NCBI GenBank assembly: GCA_018365265.1
Contig: JAGZKI010000001.1
Coordinates: 1-64,000, forward strand
Direction of reading: 5' to 3'
Origin: Streptococcus parasanguinis
GTDB lineage: Bacteria; Bacillota; Bacilli; Lactobacillales; Streptococcaceae
Length of the DNA stretch: 64,000 nt
The notes below the pieces were generated by a model, which was not told where the DNA came from, did no database searches, and worked only from the letters and a program-made list of their open reading frames with translations. The position numbers and the translations under genes were made by a program. Positions 27,625 through 36,363 of this stretch are shown in pieces; positions within the stretch are counted from its first letter, which is position 1, and each line of letters begins with the position of its first letter.

Positions 27625-27660
27625 AAAAATGAATGAATAAATGCTAAGAAAGGCGAAATG

Positions 27661-28629
27661 ATGGCAACATTAGATAAAAGTCTCTTATTGGAAATGTTCC
27701 GTAAAATGGAAGAAATCCGTCGCATGGACTTAAAAATTGCACAGTTAGTAAAAAAAGGGAAAGTGCCAGGAATGACGCACTTTTCTGTTGGGGAAGAAGC
27801 GGCTAACGTTGGAGCTATGTTGGCTTTAAACGATGATGATTTGCTGACATCTAACCACCGTGGACACGGACAAGCCATTGCTAAAGGAATCGATTTGAAT
27901 GGCATGATGGCTGAAATCCTTGGTAAGTATACGGGTACTTGTAAAGGGAAGGGTGGCTCCATGCATATCGCTGACCTGGATGCTGGTAACCTTGGTGCTA
28001 ACGGGATCGTTGGTGGTGGTATGGGAATTGCAGTAGGTGCTGCCCTTACTCAACAAATGAAAAAGACTGGTAAGATTGTCGTCTGCTTCTTTGGCGATGG
28101 TGCAACCAATGAAGGTGTCTTCCACGAAGCGGTGAATATGGCTTCTATTTGGAATCTTCCAGTAATTTTCTACTGTATCAATAACGGTTATGGAATCTCT
28201 GCTGACATCAAGAAAATGACCAATATCCAGCATATTCATGAGCGTAGTGCTGCTTACGGCATTCCTGGTATGTTTATTCCTGATGGGAACAACGTTATCG
28301 ATGTCTATGAAGGATTTAAGAAGGCAGTTGATCACGTCCGCTCTGGTAAAGGCCCTGTCTTGATTGAAAGTGTCACCTATCGTTGGCTTGGTCACTCTTC
28401 ATCTGACCCTGGTAAATACCGGACCCGTGAAGAAGTTGAAGAGTGGAAGAAGAAAGATCCGATCGAAAACCTTCGCAAGTATCTCCTTGAAAATGAGATT
28501 GCGAGCGCAGAAGAATTGGATCAGATCCAAGAAGAAGTAAAAGAAGCAGTGGTAGCTTCAGTGAAATTTGCGGAAGAAAGCCCATTCCCACCACTCGAAT
28601 CAGCTTTCGAAGATATTTACGCAGACTAA
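27661..28629 (+). CDS. acoA: 2-oxoacid dehydrogenase E1 alpha subunit (pyruvate/acetoin)
   Basis: This 322-residue thiamine diphosphate-dependent subunit decarboxylates pyruvate or acetoin. The diphosphate motif GDGATNEGVFHEAVNMAS...INN lies near residues 140-175, and the phosphorylation-loop region reads YRWLGHSSSDPGKYRT. It is nearly identical to the pneumococcal AcoA as I recall it. The second of two adjacent ATGs is chosen because AAGAAAGG is 7 bases away. It opens the acoABCL-lplA locus. Streptococci use this complex as their pyruvate dehydrogenase, so either name is possible. Confidence 0.93.
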   Translation: MATLDKSLLLEMFRKMEEIRRMDLKIAQLVKKGKVPGMTHFSVGEEAANVGAMLALNDDDLLTSNHRGHGQAIAKGIDLNGMMAEILGKYTGTCKGKGGSMHIADLDAGNLGANGIVGGGMGIAVGAALTQQMKKTGKIVVCFFGDGATNEGVFHEAVNMASIWNLPVIFYCINNGYGISADIKKMTNIQHIHERSAAYGIPGMFIPDGNNVIDVYEGFKKAVDHVRSGKGPVLIESVTYRWLGHSSSDPGKYRTREEVEEWKKKDPIENLRKYLLENEIASAEELDQIQEEVKEAVVASVKFAEESPFPPLESAFEDIYAD

Positions 28630-28645
28630 GGGGGAGTAGAGAATT

Positions 28646-29638
28646 ATGGAAACTAAATTAATGTCTTTCCGCGATACCATTATCCTTGCTATGTCTGAGG
28701 AAATGCGTCGCGACGAAAATGTATTGTTGATGGGAGAAGATGTCGGAGTTTTCGGTGGAGACTTCGGAACTTCAGTAGGAATGCTTGAGGAATTCGGTCC
28801 AGAACGTGTCCGTGACTGTCCGATTTCTGAGGCTGCGATTTCAGGTGCAGCAGCAGGTGCAGCCATGACCGGACTTCGCCCAATCGTTGATATGACCTTC
28901 ATGGATTTCTCAGTAATTGCCATGGATGCTATTGTCAACCAAGCTGCTAAGACTCGCTACATGTTTGGTGGTAAAGGGCAAGTACCGATGACCATTCGCT
29001 GTGCTGCTGGTAATGGAGTTGGATCTGCAGCTCAACACTCCCAATCTTTGGAATCATGGTTTACTCATATTCCTGGTTTGAAAGTTGTTGCTCCTGGTAC
29101 GCCAGCGGATATGAAGGGACTGCTCAAGTCATCTATCCGTGATAACAACCCCGTTATCATTCTTGAATACAAATCAGAATTCAACCAAAAAGGGGAAGTG
29201 CCAGTTGATCCAGACTACACGATTCCACTTGGTGTCGGAGAAATCAAACGCGAAGGAACTGACGTCACTGTCGTAACCTACGGGAAAATGCTTCGTCGCG
29301 TGATGCAAGCAGCTGAAGAATTGGCAGAAGAAGGCATCTCAGTAGAAGTAGTAGACCCACGGACCTTGGTCCCACTCGATAAAGAGATCATCATTAATTC
29401 TGTCAAGAAAACAGGAAAAGTAGTCCTTGTCAATGATGCCCACAAAACAAGTGGCTATATTGGTGAAATTTCAGCTATTATTTCTGAATCAGAAGCATTT
29501 GATTACTTGGATGCACCAATCCGCCGTTGTGCAGGGGAAGATGTGCCAATGCCTTACGCACAAAACCTTGAAAATGCAATGATTCCAACAGTTGAAAGCA
29601 TCAAAGATGCTATTCGTAAAACATATAACAAAGAATAA
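28646..29638 (+). CDS. acoB: 2-oxoacid dehydrogenase E1 beta subunit
   Basis: This 330-residue transketolase-like subunit pairs with AcoA. LLMGEDVGVFGGDFGTS, SEAAISGAAAGAAMTGLRP and CAAGNGVGSAAQHSQSLE are the conserved E1-beta segments, and the C-terminal domain carries DVTVVTYG and VEVVDPRTLVPLD. GGGGGAG precedes the ATG and only 16 bases separate it from acoA. A palindrome abuts its stop codon directly, and 333 bases of structured repeats separate it from acoC. Confidence 0.94.
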   Translation: METKLMSFRDTIILAMSEEMRRDENVLLMGEDVGVFGGDFGTSVGMLEEFGPERVRDCPISEAAISGAAAGAAMTGLRPIVDMTFMDFSVIAMDAIVNQAAKTRYMFGGKGQVPMTIRCAAGNGVGSAAQHSQSLESWFTHIPGLKVVAPGTPADMKGLLKSSIRDNNPVIILEYKSEFNQKGEVPVDPDYTIPLGVGEIKREGTDVTVVTYGKMLRRVMQAAEELAEEGISVEVVDPRTLVPLDKEIIINSVKKTGKVVLVNDAHKTSGYIGEISAIISESEAFDYLDAPIRRCAGEDVPMPYAQNLENAMIPTVESIKDAIRKTYNKE

Positions 29639-29658
29639 TACATAACATAAATTATGTA
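29639..29658. repeat. TTATGTA palindrome, copy 1
   Basis: TACATAA and TTATGTA flank a 6-base spacer. It starts at the base after the acoB stop codon. Sister copies lie at 37896 and 40246. Confidence 0.8.
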
Positions 29659-29681
29659 ATATCATTTGGATTAGACGAGGA

Positions 29682-29960
29682 AACTTTGTATCTTTTTAGG
29701 TACAAAGTTCTCTGCGTCCTTAATATCTTAGATTAGAGCACGGGCTAAAGTCTGGGTGAAAAAGATAAACTTTCCTAGAAACTAAAGTTTCTTCGTCAAG
29801 TTTCCTATTTTCACTTTGACTTTTGACGCCCTTAGTATCTTGTAACTGAATCCGGACGGAGGACTGTGAAAAAAAGATAGATTTCCTTGTGTTCATCGAA
29901 CACAGCGTCAATCTCCTATTTTTTCTTTGTCCTCTACGTCCTTGATATCTTATAATAGAA
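29682..29960 (+). repeat. Tandem structured repeats between acoB and acoC
   Basis: Three related units repeat with a period of about 111 bases. Their tails read CCTTAATATCTTAG (29718), CCTTAGTATCTTGT (29830) and CCTTGATATCTTAT (29940). Units two and three start with TGAAAAA(AA)GATA and contain an inner hairpin, GAAACT/AGTTTC (29778-29791) or TGTGTTC/GAACACA (29888-29904). An outer stem changes on both arms between units: AAACTT pairs AAGTTT in one and AGATT pairs AATCT in the other. The first unit keeps a hairpin AACTTTGTA/TACAAAGTT. This stretch has no convincing coding frame. Confidence 0.8.
29927..29956 (+). promoter_or_regulatory. Possible internal promoter ahead of acoC
   Basis: TTGTCC and TATAAT lie 18 bases apart at the end of the third repeat unit. 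The second unit has TTGACT but TGTAAC at the equivalent -10, so only the last copy looks active. Confidence 0.5.
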
Positions 29961-29971
29961 TAGGAGAGGTC

Positions 29972-31015
29972 ATGGCTGATGATAAGCTAAGAGCGACTCC
30001 TGCGGCTAGAAAATTAGCGGATGATCTTGGGATCAACCTCTATGATGTTTCTGGTTCAGGCGCAAACGGTCGTGTCCACAAAGAAGACGTGGAAACCTAT
30101 AAAGACACAAATGTGGTTCGCATTTCACCACTTGCAAAACGAATTGCTTTAGAACACAATATTGCTTGGCAAGAGATTCAAGGAACTGGTCATCGTGGTA
30201 AGATCATGAAGAAGGACGTCCTTGCTTTCCTTCCTGAAAATATTGAGAATGAGACCATTAAGTCACCTGCTGAAATCGAGAAGGTGGAGGAAGCTCCAGA
30301 TAATGTGACACCTTATGGTGAGATCGAGCGGATTCCGATGACACCAATGCGGAAGGTGATCGCTCAACGGATGGTGGAATCTTACTTGACAGCACCAACC
30401 TTTACTTTGAACTATGACGTTGATATGTCTCAAATGTTGGCCCTTCGTAAGAAAGTATTGGATCCAATCATGGAAGCCACTGGAAAGAAAGTCACTGTTA
30501 CGGATCTGCTTTCTCTAGCAGTGGTTAAGACCTTGATGAAACATCCATACATCAATGCGTCATTGACAGAAGATGGCAAAACCATCATTACTCATAACTA
30601 TGTCAACTTAGCAATGGCGGTTGGGATGGACAATGGCTTGATGACTCCAGTTGTCTACAATGCTGAAAAGATGACCTTGTCAGAGTTGGTGGTAGCCTTC
30701 AAGGACGTTATCGGACGTACCTTGGATGGTAAGCTTGCTCCAAGTGAATTGCAAAATTCAACCTTTACCATCAGTAACTTGGGAATGTTTGGCGTTCAAT
30801 CATTTGGACCGATTATCAACCAACCAAACTCTGCCATCCTTGGAGTTAGTGCAACGGTTGAAAAACCAGTTGTTGTAAATGGTGAAATTGTCATTCGTCC
30901 AATCATGAGCTTGGGCTTGACCATTGACCACCGCGTTGTCGATGGAATGGCTGGTGCCAAATTCATGAAAGACTTGAAAGCCTTGATTGAAGACCCGATT
31001 TCAATGTTGGTCTAA
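29972..31015 (+). CDS. acoC: 2-oxoacid dehydrogenase E2 acyltransferase lacking a lipoyl domain
   Basis: This 347-residue E2 acyltransferase has two peripheral-subunit-binding segments (RATPAARKLADDLGI and RISPLAKRIALEHNI), then the catalytic domain ending in IDHRVVDGMAGAKF with the active His. The N-terminal lipoyl domain normally found on E2 is absent, as in pneumococcal AcoC; the only lipoyl domain of the locus is on AcoL. The ATG at 29972 follows AGGAGAGG; a longer frame back to 29927 runs into the repeat and is rejected. Confidence 0.93.
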   Translation: MADDKLRATPAARKLADDLGINLYDVSGSGANGRVHKEDVETYKDTNVVRISPLAKRIALEHNIAWQEIQGTGHRGKIMKKDVLAFLPENIENETIKSPAEIEKVEEAPDNVTPYGEIERIPMTPMRKVIAQRMVESYLTAPTFTLNYDVDMSQMLALRKKVLDPIMEATGKKVTVTDLLSLAVVKTLMKHPYINASLTEDGKTIITHNYVNLAMAVGMDNGLMTPVVYNAEKMTLSELVVAFKDVIGRTLDGKLAPSELQNSTFTISNLGMFGVQSFGPIINQPNSAILGVSATVEKPVVVNGEIVIRPIMSLGLTIDHRVVDGMAGAKFMKDLKALIEDPISMLV

Positions 31016-31054
31016 TCAATGAGAGAATAGAAACAAGAAAAAGAGGGAAATAAA

Positions 31055-32761
31055 ATGGCCTTAGAAGTAATTATGCCAAAAGCCGGCGTAGATATGACCG
31101 AAGGACAAATCGTTCAGTGGAATAAGAAAGTCGGCGAATTTGTAAAAGAAGGAGAAGTTCTCCTTGAAATCATGACAGACAAAGTCAGCATGGAGTTGGA
31201 AGCAGAAGAAGATGGCTACTTGATCGCTATCCTGAAAGGGGACGGAGAAACTGTTCCTGTAACAGAAGTAATCGGTTATCTTGGTGAAGAGGGGGAAAAC
31301 ATCCCAACAGCTGGAGCAGCAGCACCAGAAGCGAGTCCAGCACCAGCTGCAGTAAGTGCTTCAAACGATGACAATAAGAGTGATGACGCTTACGATATCG
31401 TAGTGATTGGTGGTGGTCCTGCTGGTTACGTATCTGCTATTAAAGCAGCTCAATTAGGTGGTAAGGTTGCACTCGTTGAGAAATCTGAACTTGGTGGAAC
31501 GTGCTTGAACCGCGGATGTATCCCAACTAAGACTTACCTCCACAACGCTGAAATTATCGAAAATATCGGACATGCAGCCAACCGTGGTATTATCATTGAA
31601 AATCCAAGTTTCTCAGTAGATATGGATAAACTTTTAGAAACTAAATCTAAAGTTGTTAATACCCTTGTTGGTGGTGTTGCAGGACTTCTTCGTAGCTACG
31701 GTGTGGATGTTCACAAGGGTATCGGTACCATTACGAAAGATAAGAATGTCTTGGTTAATGGTTCTGAATTGCTTGAAACGAAGAAAATTATCCTTGCTGG
31801 TGGTTCAAAAGTCAGCAAGATTAACGTTCCAGGTATGGAATCATCCCTTGTCATGACGAGTGATGATATCCTTGAAATGAACGAAGTTCCAGAAAGCCTC
31901 GTGATCATCGGTGGCGGGGTTGTCGGGATCGAACTTGGACAAGCCTTCATGACTTTTGGTTCAAAAGTAACAGTCATCGAAATGATGGACCGCATCGTTC
32001 CAGCTATGGATGCGGAAGTATCTAAGAACCTTCGTTTGATTCTTGAACGCAAGGGGATGACCATCTTGACCGATACAAAACTGCAAGAAATCATTGAAGA
32101 AGATGGTAAACTCCGTATCAAGGTTGAAGGCAAAGATGATATCATCGCGAATAAAGCCCTTCTCTCAATCGGTCGTGTTCCAGACCTTGAAGGTATCGGT
32201 GAAGTTGAGTTTGAATTGGATCGTGGACGGATCAAGGTTAATGAATACATGGAAACGTCTGTTCCAGGTATCTATGCACCAGGTGACATCAACGGTACTA
32301 AGATGTTGGCTCACGCTGCCTTCCGTATGGGTGAAGTAGCGGCCGAAAATGCCCTTAAGGGAAATCACGCTGTTGCCAAATTGAACTTGACTCCTGCAGC
32401 CATCTACACCCTTCCAGAAGTTGCAGCTGTTGGTTTGACAGAAGAACAAGCTCGTGAGAAATATGATGTTCAAATCGGTAAGTTTAACTTTGCGGCGAAC
32501 GGTCGTGCCATTGCATCAGATGCGGCTCAAGGATTCGTTAAAGTCATTGCAGACAAGAAATACGGTGAAGTTCTTGGAGTGCATATCATTGGTCCAGCTG
32601 CTGCTGAATTGATCAACGAAGCTTCTACTATCATTGAGATGGAAATCACTGTGGAAGAAATGCTCAAGACTATTCATGGTCACCCAACCTTCTCAGAAGT
32701 GATGTACGAAGCCTTTGCGGATATACTCGGCTTGGCAGTTCACTCACCTAAGAAGAAATAA
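31055..32761 (+). CDS. acoL: Dihydrolipoamide dehydrogenase (E3) with N-terminal lipoyl domain
   Basis: In this 568-residue protein, residues 1-80 form a lipoyl domain whose attachment lysine is in IMTDKVSMELEAEE near position 42. An Ala/Pro-rich linker (85-110) leads to the E3 flavoprotein: VIGGGPAGYVSAIKA, the redox disulphide GGTCLNRGCIPTKT, the NAD fold VIIGGGVVGIELGQ and the C-terminal HGHPTFSEV. It re-oxidises lipoamide and here also supplies it to the complex. RBS AGAGGGAAATAAA precedes the ATG. Confidence 0.95.
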   Translation: MALEVIMPKAGVDMTEGQIVQWNKKVGEFVKEGEVLLEIMTDKVSMELEAEEDGYLIAILKGDGETVPVTEVIGYLGEEGENIPTAGAAAPEASPAPAAVSASNDDNKSDDAYDIVVIGGGPAGYVSAIKAAQLGGKVALVEKSELGGTCLNRGCIPTKTYLHNAEIIENIGHAANRGIIIENPSFSVDMDKLLETKSKVVNTLVGGVAGLLRSYGVDVHKGIGTITKDKNVLVNGSELLETKKIILAGGSKVSKINVPGMESSLVMTSDDILEMNEVPESLVIIGGGVVGIELGQAFMTFGSKVTVIEMMDRIVPAMDAEVSKNLRLILERKGMTILTDTKLQEIIEEDGKLRIKVEGKDDIIANKALLSIGRVPDLEGIGEVEFELDRGRIKVNEYMETSVPGIYAPGDINGTKMLAHAAFRMGEVAAENALKGNHAVAKLNLTPAAIYTLPEVAAVGLTEEQAREKYDVQIGKFNFAANGRAIASDAAQGFVKVIADKKYGEVLGVHIIGPAAAELINEASTIIEMEITVEEMLKTIHGHPTFSEVMYEAFADILGLAVHSPKKK

Positions 32762-32775
32762 TATTATTCTTTCAA

Positions 32776-32916
32776 CTAAATTTTCTTTAAGTAGTACGGA
32801 CGGCAGCGACCTCTCATAGAGTTCCATGCCTAAAAATTGAGCCTCTTGTCTCAATTTTTCCGAGAAATGTAACGAGTTATCGTTACATTTCTTTTTACTA
32901 CTTCAGAAAATTTAAG
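32776..32916 (+). other. Structured intergenic element between acoL and lplA
   Basis: Outer arms at 32776-32796 and 32896-32916 are imperfect inverted repeats sharing AAATTTTCT and AAGTAGTA. Inside are a hairpin AAAAATTGAG/CTCAATTTTT (32832-32859) and a terminator stem (32864-32896). The layout resembles a miniature inverted-repeat element carrying its own terminators; target-site duplications are not evident. Confidence 0.55.
32864..32896 (+). terminator. Terminator between acoL and lplA
   Basis: GAAATGTAACGA pairs perfectly with TCGTTACATTTC around GTTA and is followed by five T residues. Confidence 0.9.
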
Positions 32917-32991
32917 TGAAATTCAACTATTTCTGTCTAATGCTCATTCTGCTATGAGTAGGATTTATAAAACGAATTTTTTGGAATTACT

Positions 32992-33981
32992 ATGAAATAC
33001 ATTATCAATCATTCAAACGACACTGCTTTTAATATTGCTTTAGAGGAATATGCTTTTAAACACCTTTTGGACGAGGATCAAATCTTCCTTCTTTGGATCA
33101 ACAAACCATCTATCATTGTAGGTCGTCACCAAAATACCATTGAAGAGATCAACCGTGACTACGTTCGGGAGCATGGAATTGAAGTGGTCCGTCGGATCAG
33201 TGGTGGTGGAGCTGTTTACCATGATTTGAACAACCTTAACTATACCATCATTTCAAAAGAAGATGAAAACAAGGCCTTTGACTTCAAGAGCTTCTCTACT
33301 CCAGTTATCAATACTTTAGCTGAACTTGGTGTTAAAGCTGAATTTACAGGCCGTAACGACTTGGAAATCGACGGTAAGAAATTCTGTGGCAATGCCCAAG
33401 CCTATATCAATGGACGGATCATGCACCATGGTTGTCTTCTCTTTGACGTGGATTTGTCAGTCCTAGCTAACGCACTTAAAGTGTCTAAAGATAAGTTTGA
33501 GTCTAAAGGGGTTAAATCAGTCCGTGCTCGTGTGACCAATATCATCGATGAGTTGCCAGAAAAGATCACTGTTGAAGAGTTCCGTGACCTACTTTTGGAC
33601 TACATGAAAAAAGAATATCCTGAAATGACAGAATATGTATTTTCAGATGAAGAATTGGCTGAAATCAACCGTATTAAAGATACTAAGTTTGGGACATGGG
33701 ATTGGAACTATGGTAAATCACCAGAGTATAACGTCCGTCGTGGAACAAAATTCCTAAGCGGTAAGGTTGAAATCTTTGCTAACGTTATCGAGTCAAAGAT
33801 CCAAGACATCAAGATTTATGGAGACTTCTTTGGTATCGAAGATGTTGCAGCAGTAGAAGATGTCCTTCGTGGTGTTAAATACGAACGCGAAGACGTTCTT
33901 AAAGCCCTACAAACCATTAACCTAGGTCGTTATTTCGCAGGAATCACAGCAGAAGAAATTGCTGAAGCAGTGGTGGAATAA
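32992..33981 (+). CDS. lplA: Lipoate-protein ligase
   Basis: This 329-residue enzyme activates lipoate with ATP and attaches it to lipoyl domains, here most likely that of AcoL. Family segments include NDTAFNIALEEYAF, VVRRISGGGAVYHDLNNLNY (the RRxxGGG motif) and FTGRNDLEIDGKKFCGNAQ with the catalytic lysine. The C-terminal accessory domain is present. It lies downstream of acoL beyond a terminator, so it may be expressed partly by read-through or from its own unseen promoter. A weak ribosome site precedes the ATG. Confidence 0.93.
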   Translation: MKYIINHSNDTAFNIALEEYAFKHLLDEDQIFLLWINKPSIIVGRHQNTIEEINRDYVREHGIEVVRRISGGGAVYHDLNNLNYTIISKEDENKAFDFKSFSTPVINTLAELGVKAEFTGRNDLEIDGKKFCGNAQAYINGRIMHHGCLLFDVDLSVLANALKVSKDKFESKGVKSVRARVTNIIDELPEKITVEEFRDLLLDYMKKEYPEMTEYVFSDEELAEINRIKDTKFGTWDWNYGKSPEYNVRRGTKFLSGKVEIFANVIESKIQDIKIYGDFFGIEDVAAVEDVLRGVKYEREDVLKALQTINLGRYFAGITAEEIAEAVVE

Positions 33982-33988
33982 AATCATA

Positions 33989-34170
33989 AGAGAGTGGGAC
34001 AGAAATCGGTAATTCGTTAGAATTCGATTTCGTAGTCCCACCTCCGCACAGTTGAGTAGGGCTGTAAAAGCTGATGAAATCAGCGTAGTAGAGCCCAGTC
34101 AACCACTGCGTCTTGCTCGACAATCCAAAGACAATTGAGAGGCTAGGACTTTTGTCCCAGCCTCTTTTTT
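33989..34170 (+). repeat. Dispersed intergenic repeat, copy B (complete)
   Basis: This is the full-length element of about 180 bases whose first 100 match the reverse complement of 1-100 with two differences. It begins with a long hairpin (GTGGGAC...GTCCCAC, with AAATCG/CGATTT and AATTC/GAATT inside) and ends in a terminator. It starts 8 bases after the lplA stop and probably serves as its terminator. Confidence 0.88.
34138..34170 (+). terminator. Terminator within repeat copy B
   Basis: AGAGGCT-GGAC pairs with GTCC-AGCCTCT around TTTT and is followed by six T residues. Confidence 0.88.
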
Positions 34171-34194
34171 GAAACTAGTTTCACATAAAAATTA

Positions 34195-34223
34195 TTGTTT
34201 TACTAAGTATTTTGTAGTATAGT
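34195..34223 (+). promoter_or_regulatory. Promoter of the bacteriocin-type ABC system
   Basis: TTGTTT and TATAGT are separated by 17 bases. The predicted leader is about 120 bases. Confidence 0.6.
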
Positions 34224-34235
34224 AAAGGTGGAAAC

Positions 34236-34249
34236 TGTATTCGCTTACA
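34236..34249 (+). promoter_or_regulatory. cre-like CcpA site downstream of the promoter
   Basis: TGTATTCGCTTACA matches the cre consensus TGWAANCGNTNWCA at all but one fixed position. It sits just after the predicted transcription start, where CcpA would act as a roadblock. Confidence 0.55.
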
Positions 34250-34352
34250 AAGAATGTAACTGTAATTTGTAAAATTCAGTAATTACTAAACAACGAAATT
34301 AATTGACTAGCTGGGTATTACTTTCCTTTTCTGCTTTAGAAAGTGTGATGAT

Positions 34353-36362
34353 ATGAAACGTGTCTTTATTATTTTATCAAACCTTTTCATCTCTAGCTTT
34401 TTGATTTGGATTGCCTTTATTTCTCCAAATACGGTTATCCACAGAAGTCTTCCGGTAGTAGCTGTGCTGAGACGAGAAAAGAGCGTCACATATGAAGAGT
34501 TATCTTCCAGTTTAGACCGTTTGGCAAGGGAAAATCATAGTATAATTGCCCGTCAGATACAAAGAACAGATTCTAAAGGGCAGGTTGTTTTCACCTATGA
34601 TATCTACGGAGAGGGAAAGCTTCCTCTTGGAATTAATAGAGAGAAGAAAGAACTGGCTGCCAATGAAAGCCTGGTAGTGAATTATTATGTATTAACAGGT
34701 GATTTAGAAACTGAAAAGCTGGATCAAACGCTTCATACTCTTGGTTTCTCACAAACTTTTATAGAGAAACCAAATCCTCTGCAGACCTTTATTGCCTTTT
34801 TTGGCTCAGGTTCACAATCACTTGCCTTGGTTATTTTTATTATTAGTTTTAGCGCTTTGACGATTATACAAAAAACACTTGAAATGAGAAGCGCTGGGAT
34901 TCGATATATCTCAGGAATGAGACGCTTGCAGCTTTTTGGACATTCCTTAAAAGATGATAGTATAGAGTTGCTTTTGGGATGTATTGTCGCAAGTATAATG
35001 GGTGCGGTTTTGATTTATTCTTTCCAATTAACACCTTTTACCTATTCCGTCATCATTTCAAGTAGTATCATTTACAATGGGATGTTACTTATTTTATCTG
35101 CTATCTTATCCTTCATTTTTGCATATAGTATTCAAACAATGCATTTAGTCACCCTTCTAAAAGGGAAAGTTCCATTAAAGCGCATTTTGGTTTTCCTCTT
35201 TATTTGTCAATTTCTCGCTGTGGCATTAATTGGCCTTGCGATTCATCGAATCAGTATTTATGGATCAGTCTGGCAAACTCACCAAGAGGGAAGTGAGGCT
35301 TGGTCAAAACAGTCGAATTGGGTTCAAATTGGTGAAAATCGGGAGGATTTTTCACAGAAAACAAACAAAGAGACGCAAATTGAGAACAGAGCAAAATGGT
35401 CTAAGCTCATCGACTCTGGTATTGAAAATGGTGGTCTTTTAGCTTATCATAATCTCGTATCTTTTAGTTCAAAAGGAGTTATGACGGATCCTAGTACAGG
35501 TAAAGAGTTTTCAATCACAGATTACGATCCTCTTGCCAATAGCCTGTATGTCACTCCAAATTATCTTGATATCCAAAGGATCTCAGTTTCCCCTGAGGAA
35601 AAAGAGCGCTTGAATCACTTGCAAGCTGGAGAATTTGGACTCTTACTTCCGGAAAAATTAAAAGGTCGAGAAGAGGAGATGATCAAACGATATGAAGATT
35701 ATCTATCTCCTCGAGATGATCAAGGAAATATCACCTTATCAATGAAGGCGCAGGTAACGTATATTCCGAATCATCAAAAACGCTTTATCTACAACAACAC
35801 ACCAATCAGCTATCAGCAATTCTTTACAGATCCTGTTTTAGTGGTTATTCAACCTGAAAGTTTTGGAGGCTATGTGAATCCATATTTCACCGATCTAAAT
35901 CCCTACCTTTATTTTAATGGACTTCAGAATAGTAAAAAACTAGTCGCTGAGTATAATCTTGAAAAAAGTGTTAGTCAGTACGACTATGCAGTGGACGTTT
36001 ACCAGCGAATGGCCCAAAAAATACAAATAGAAAATCTCATGGCGATTGCAGGAGGAGTCTTTGGTATAGCAACCTCTGTTCTTCTTTTTAACACTATGAA
36101 TTTCCTATATTTTGAAGAGTTTAGAAAACAAATCTTCTTGAAGAAGATTGCGGGTCTGGGATTTGTAAACATTCACCAAATGATTTTGCTCTCAGAAAGT
36201 AGCCTCTTGCTATTAGGAAGCCTCTTGGTATTCCTTCTCACTCAAGAATGGTGGATTGCTCTTGTCACTCTCTTTCTATTTATTACTAATGCTTGGTTCA
36301 TTCTCCTGTACCGGTCTCATAAAGAAGACCACTTGTTAGCCACTGTACTGAAAGGAGCCTAA
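34353..36362 (+). CDS. Bacteriocin-associated integral membrane protein (DUF1430-like)
   Basis: This 669-residue permease-like protein has one N-terminal helix, an extracellular segment, a group of helices near residues 150-320, a second extracellular region of about 230 residues, and three C-terminal helices. The layout is that of the FtsX/MacB-like 'bacteriocin-associated integral membrane protein' family, often found with lactococcin-972-type peptides. The ribosome site is weak. The ATPase gene starts one base after its stop. No bacteriocin precursor is visible upstream, so immunity or stress export are possible roles. Confidence 0.78.
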   Translation: MKRVFIILSNLFISSFLIWIAFISPNTVIHRSLPVVAVLRREKSVTYEELSSSLDRLARENHSIIARQIQRTDSKGQVVFTYDIYGEGKLPLGINREKKELAANESLVVNYYVLTGDLETEKLDQTLHTLGFSQTFIEKPNPLQTFIAFFGSGSQSLALVIFIISFSALTIIQKTLEMRSAGIRYISGMRRLQLFGHSLKDDSIELLLGCIVASIMGAVLIYSFQLTPFTYSVIISSSIIYNGMLLILSAILSFIFAYSIQTMHLVTLLKGKVPLKRILVFLFICQFLAVALIGLAIHRISIYGSVWQTHQEGSEAWSKQSNWVQIGENREDFSQKTNKETQIENRAKWSKLIDSGIENGGLLAYHNLVSFSSKGVMTDPSTGKEFSITDYDPLANSLYVTPNYLDIQRISVSPEEKERLNHLQAGEFGLLLPEKLKGREEEMIKRYEDYLSPRDDQGNITLSMKAQVTYIPNHQKRFIYNNTPISYQQFFTDPVLVVIQPESFGGYVNPYFTDLNPYLYFNGLQNSKKLVAEYNLEKSVSQYDYAVDVYQRMAQKIQIENLMAIAGGVFGIATSVLLFNTMNFLYFEEFRKQIFLKKIAGLGFVNIHQMILLSESSLLLLGSLLVFLLTQEWWIALVTLFLFITNAWFILLYRSHKEDHLLATVLKGA

Positions 36363-36363
36363 T

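Noticed and set aside
27826..28395. 189-codon minus-strand frame inside acoA
   Set aside because: It lies fully antisense to a certain gene and has no recognisable domain or ribosome site.
29682..29960. Pneumococcal BOX or RUP element in the acoB-acoC gap
   Set aside because: The BOX core I remember is absent, and I cannot recall the RUP sequence well enough to claim it; the repeat is described on its own.
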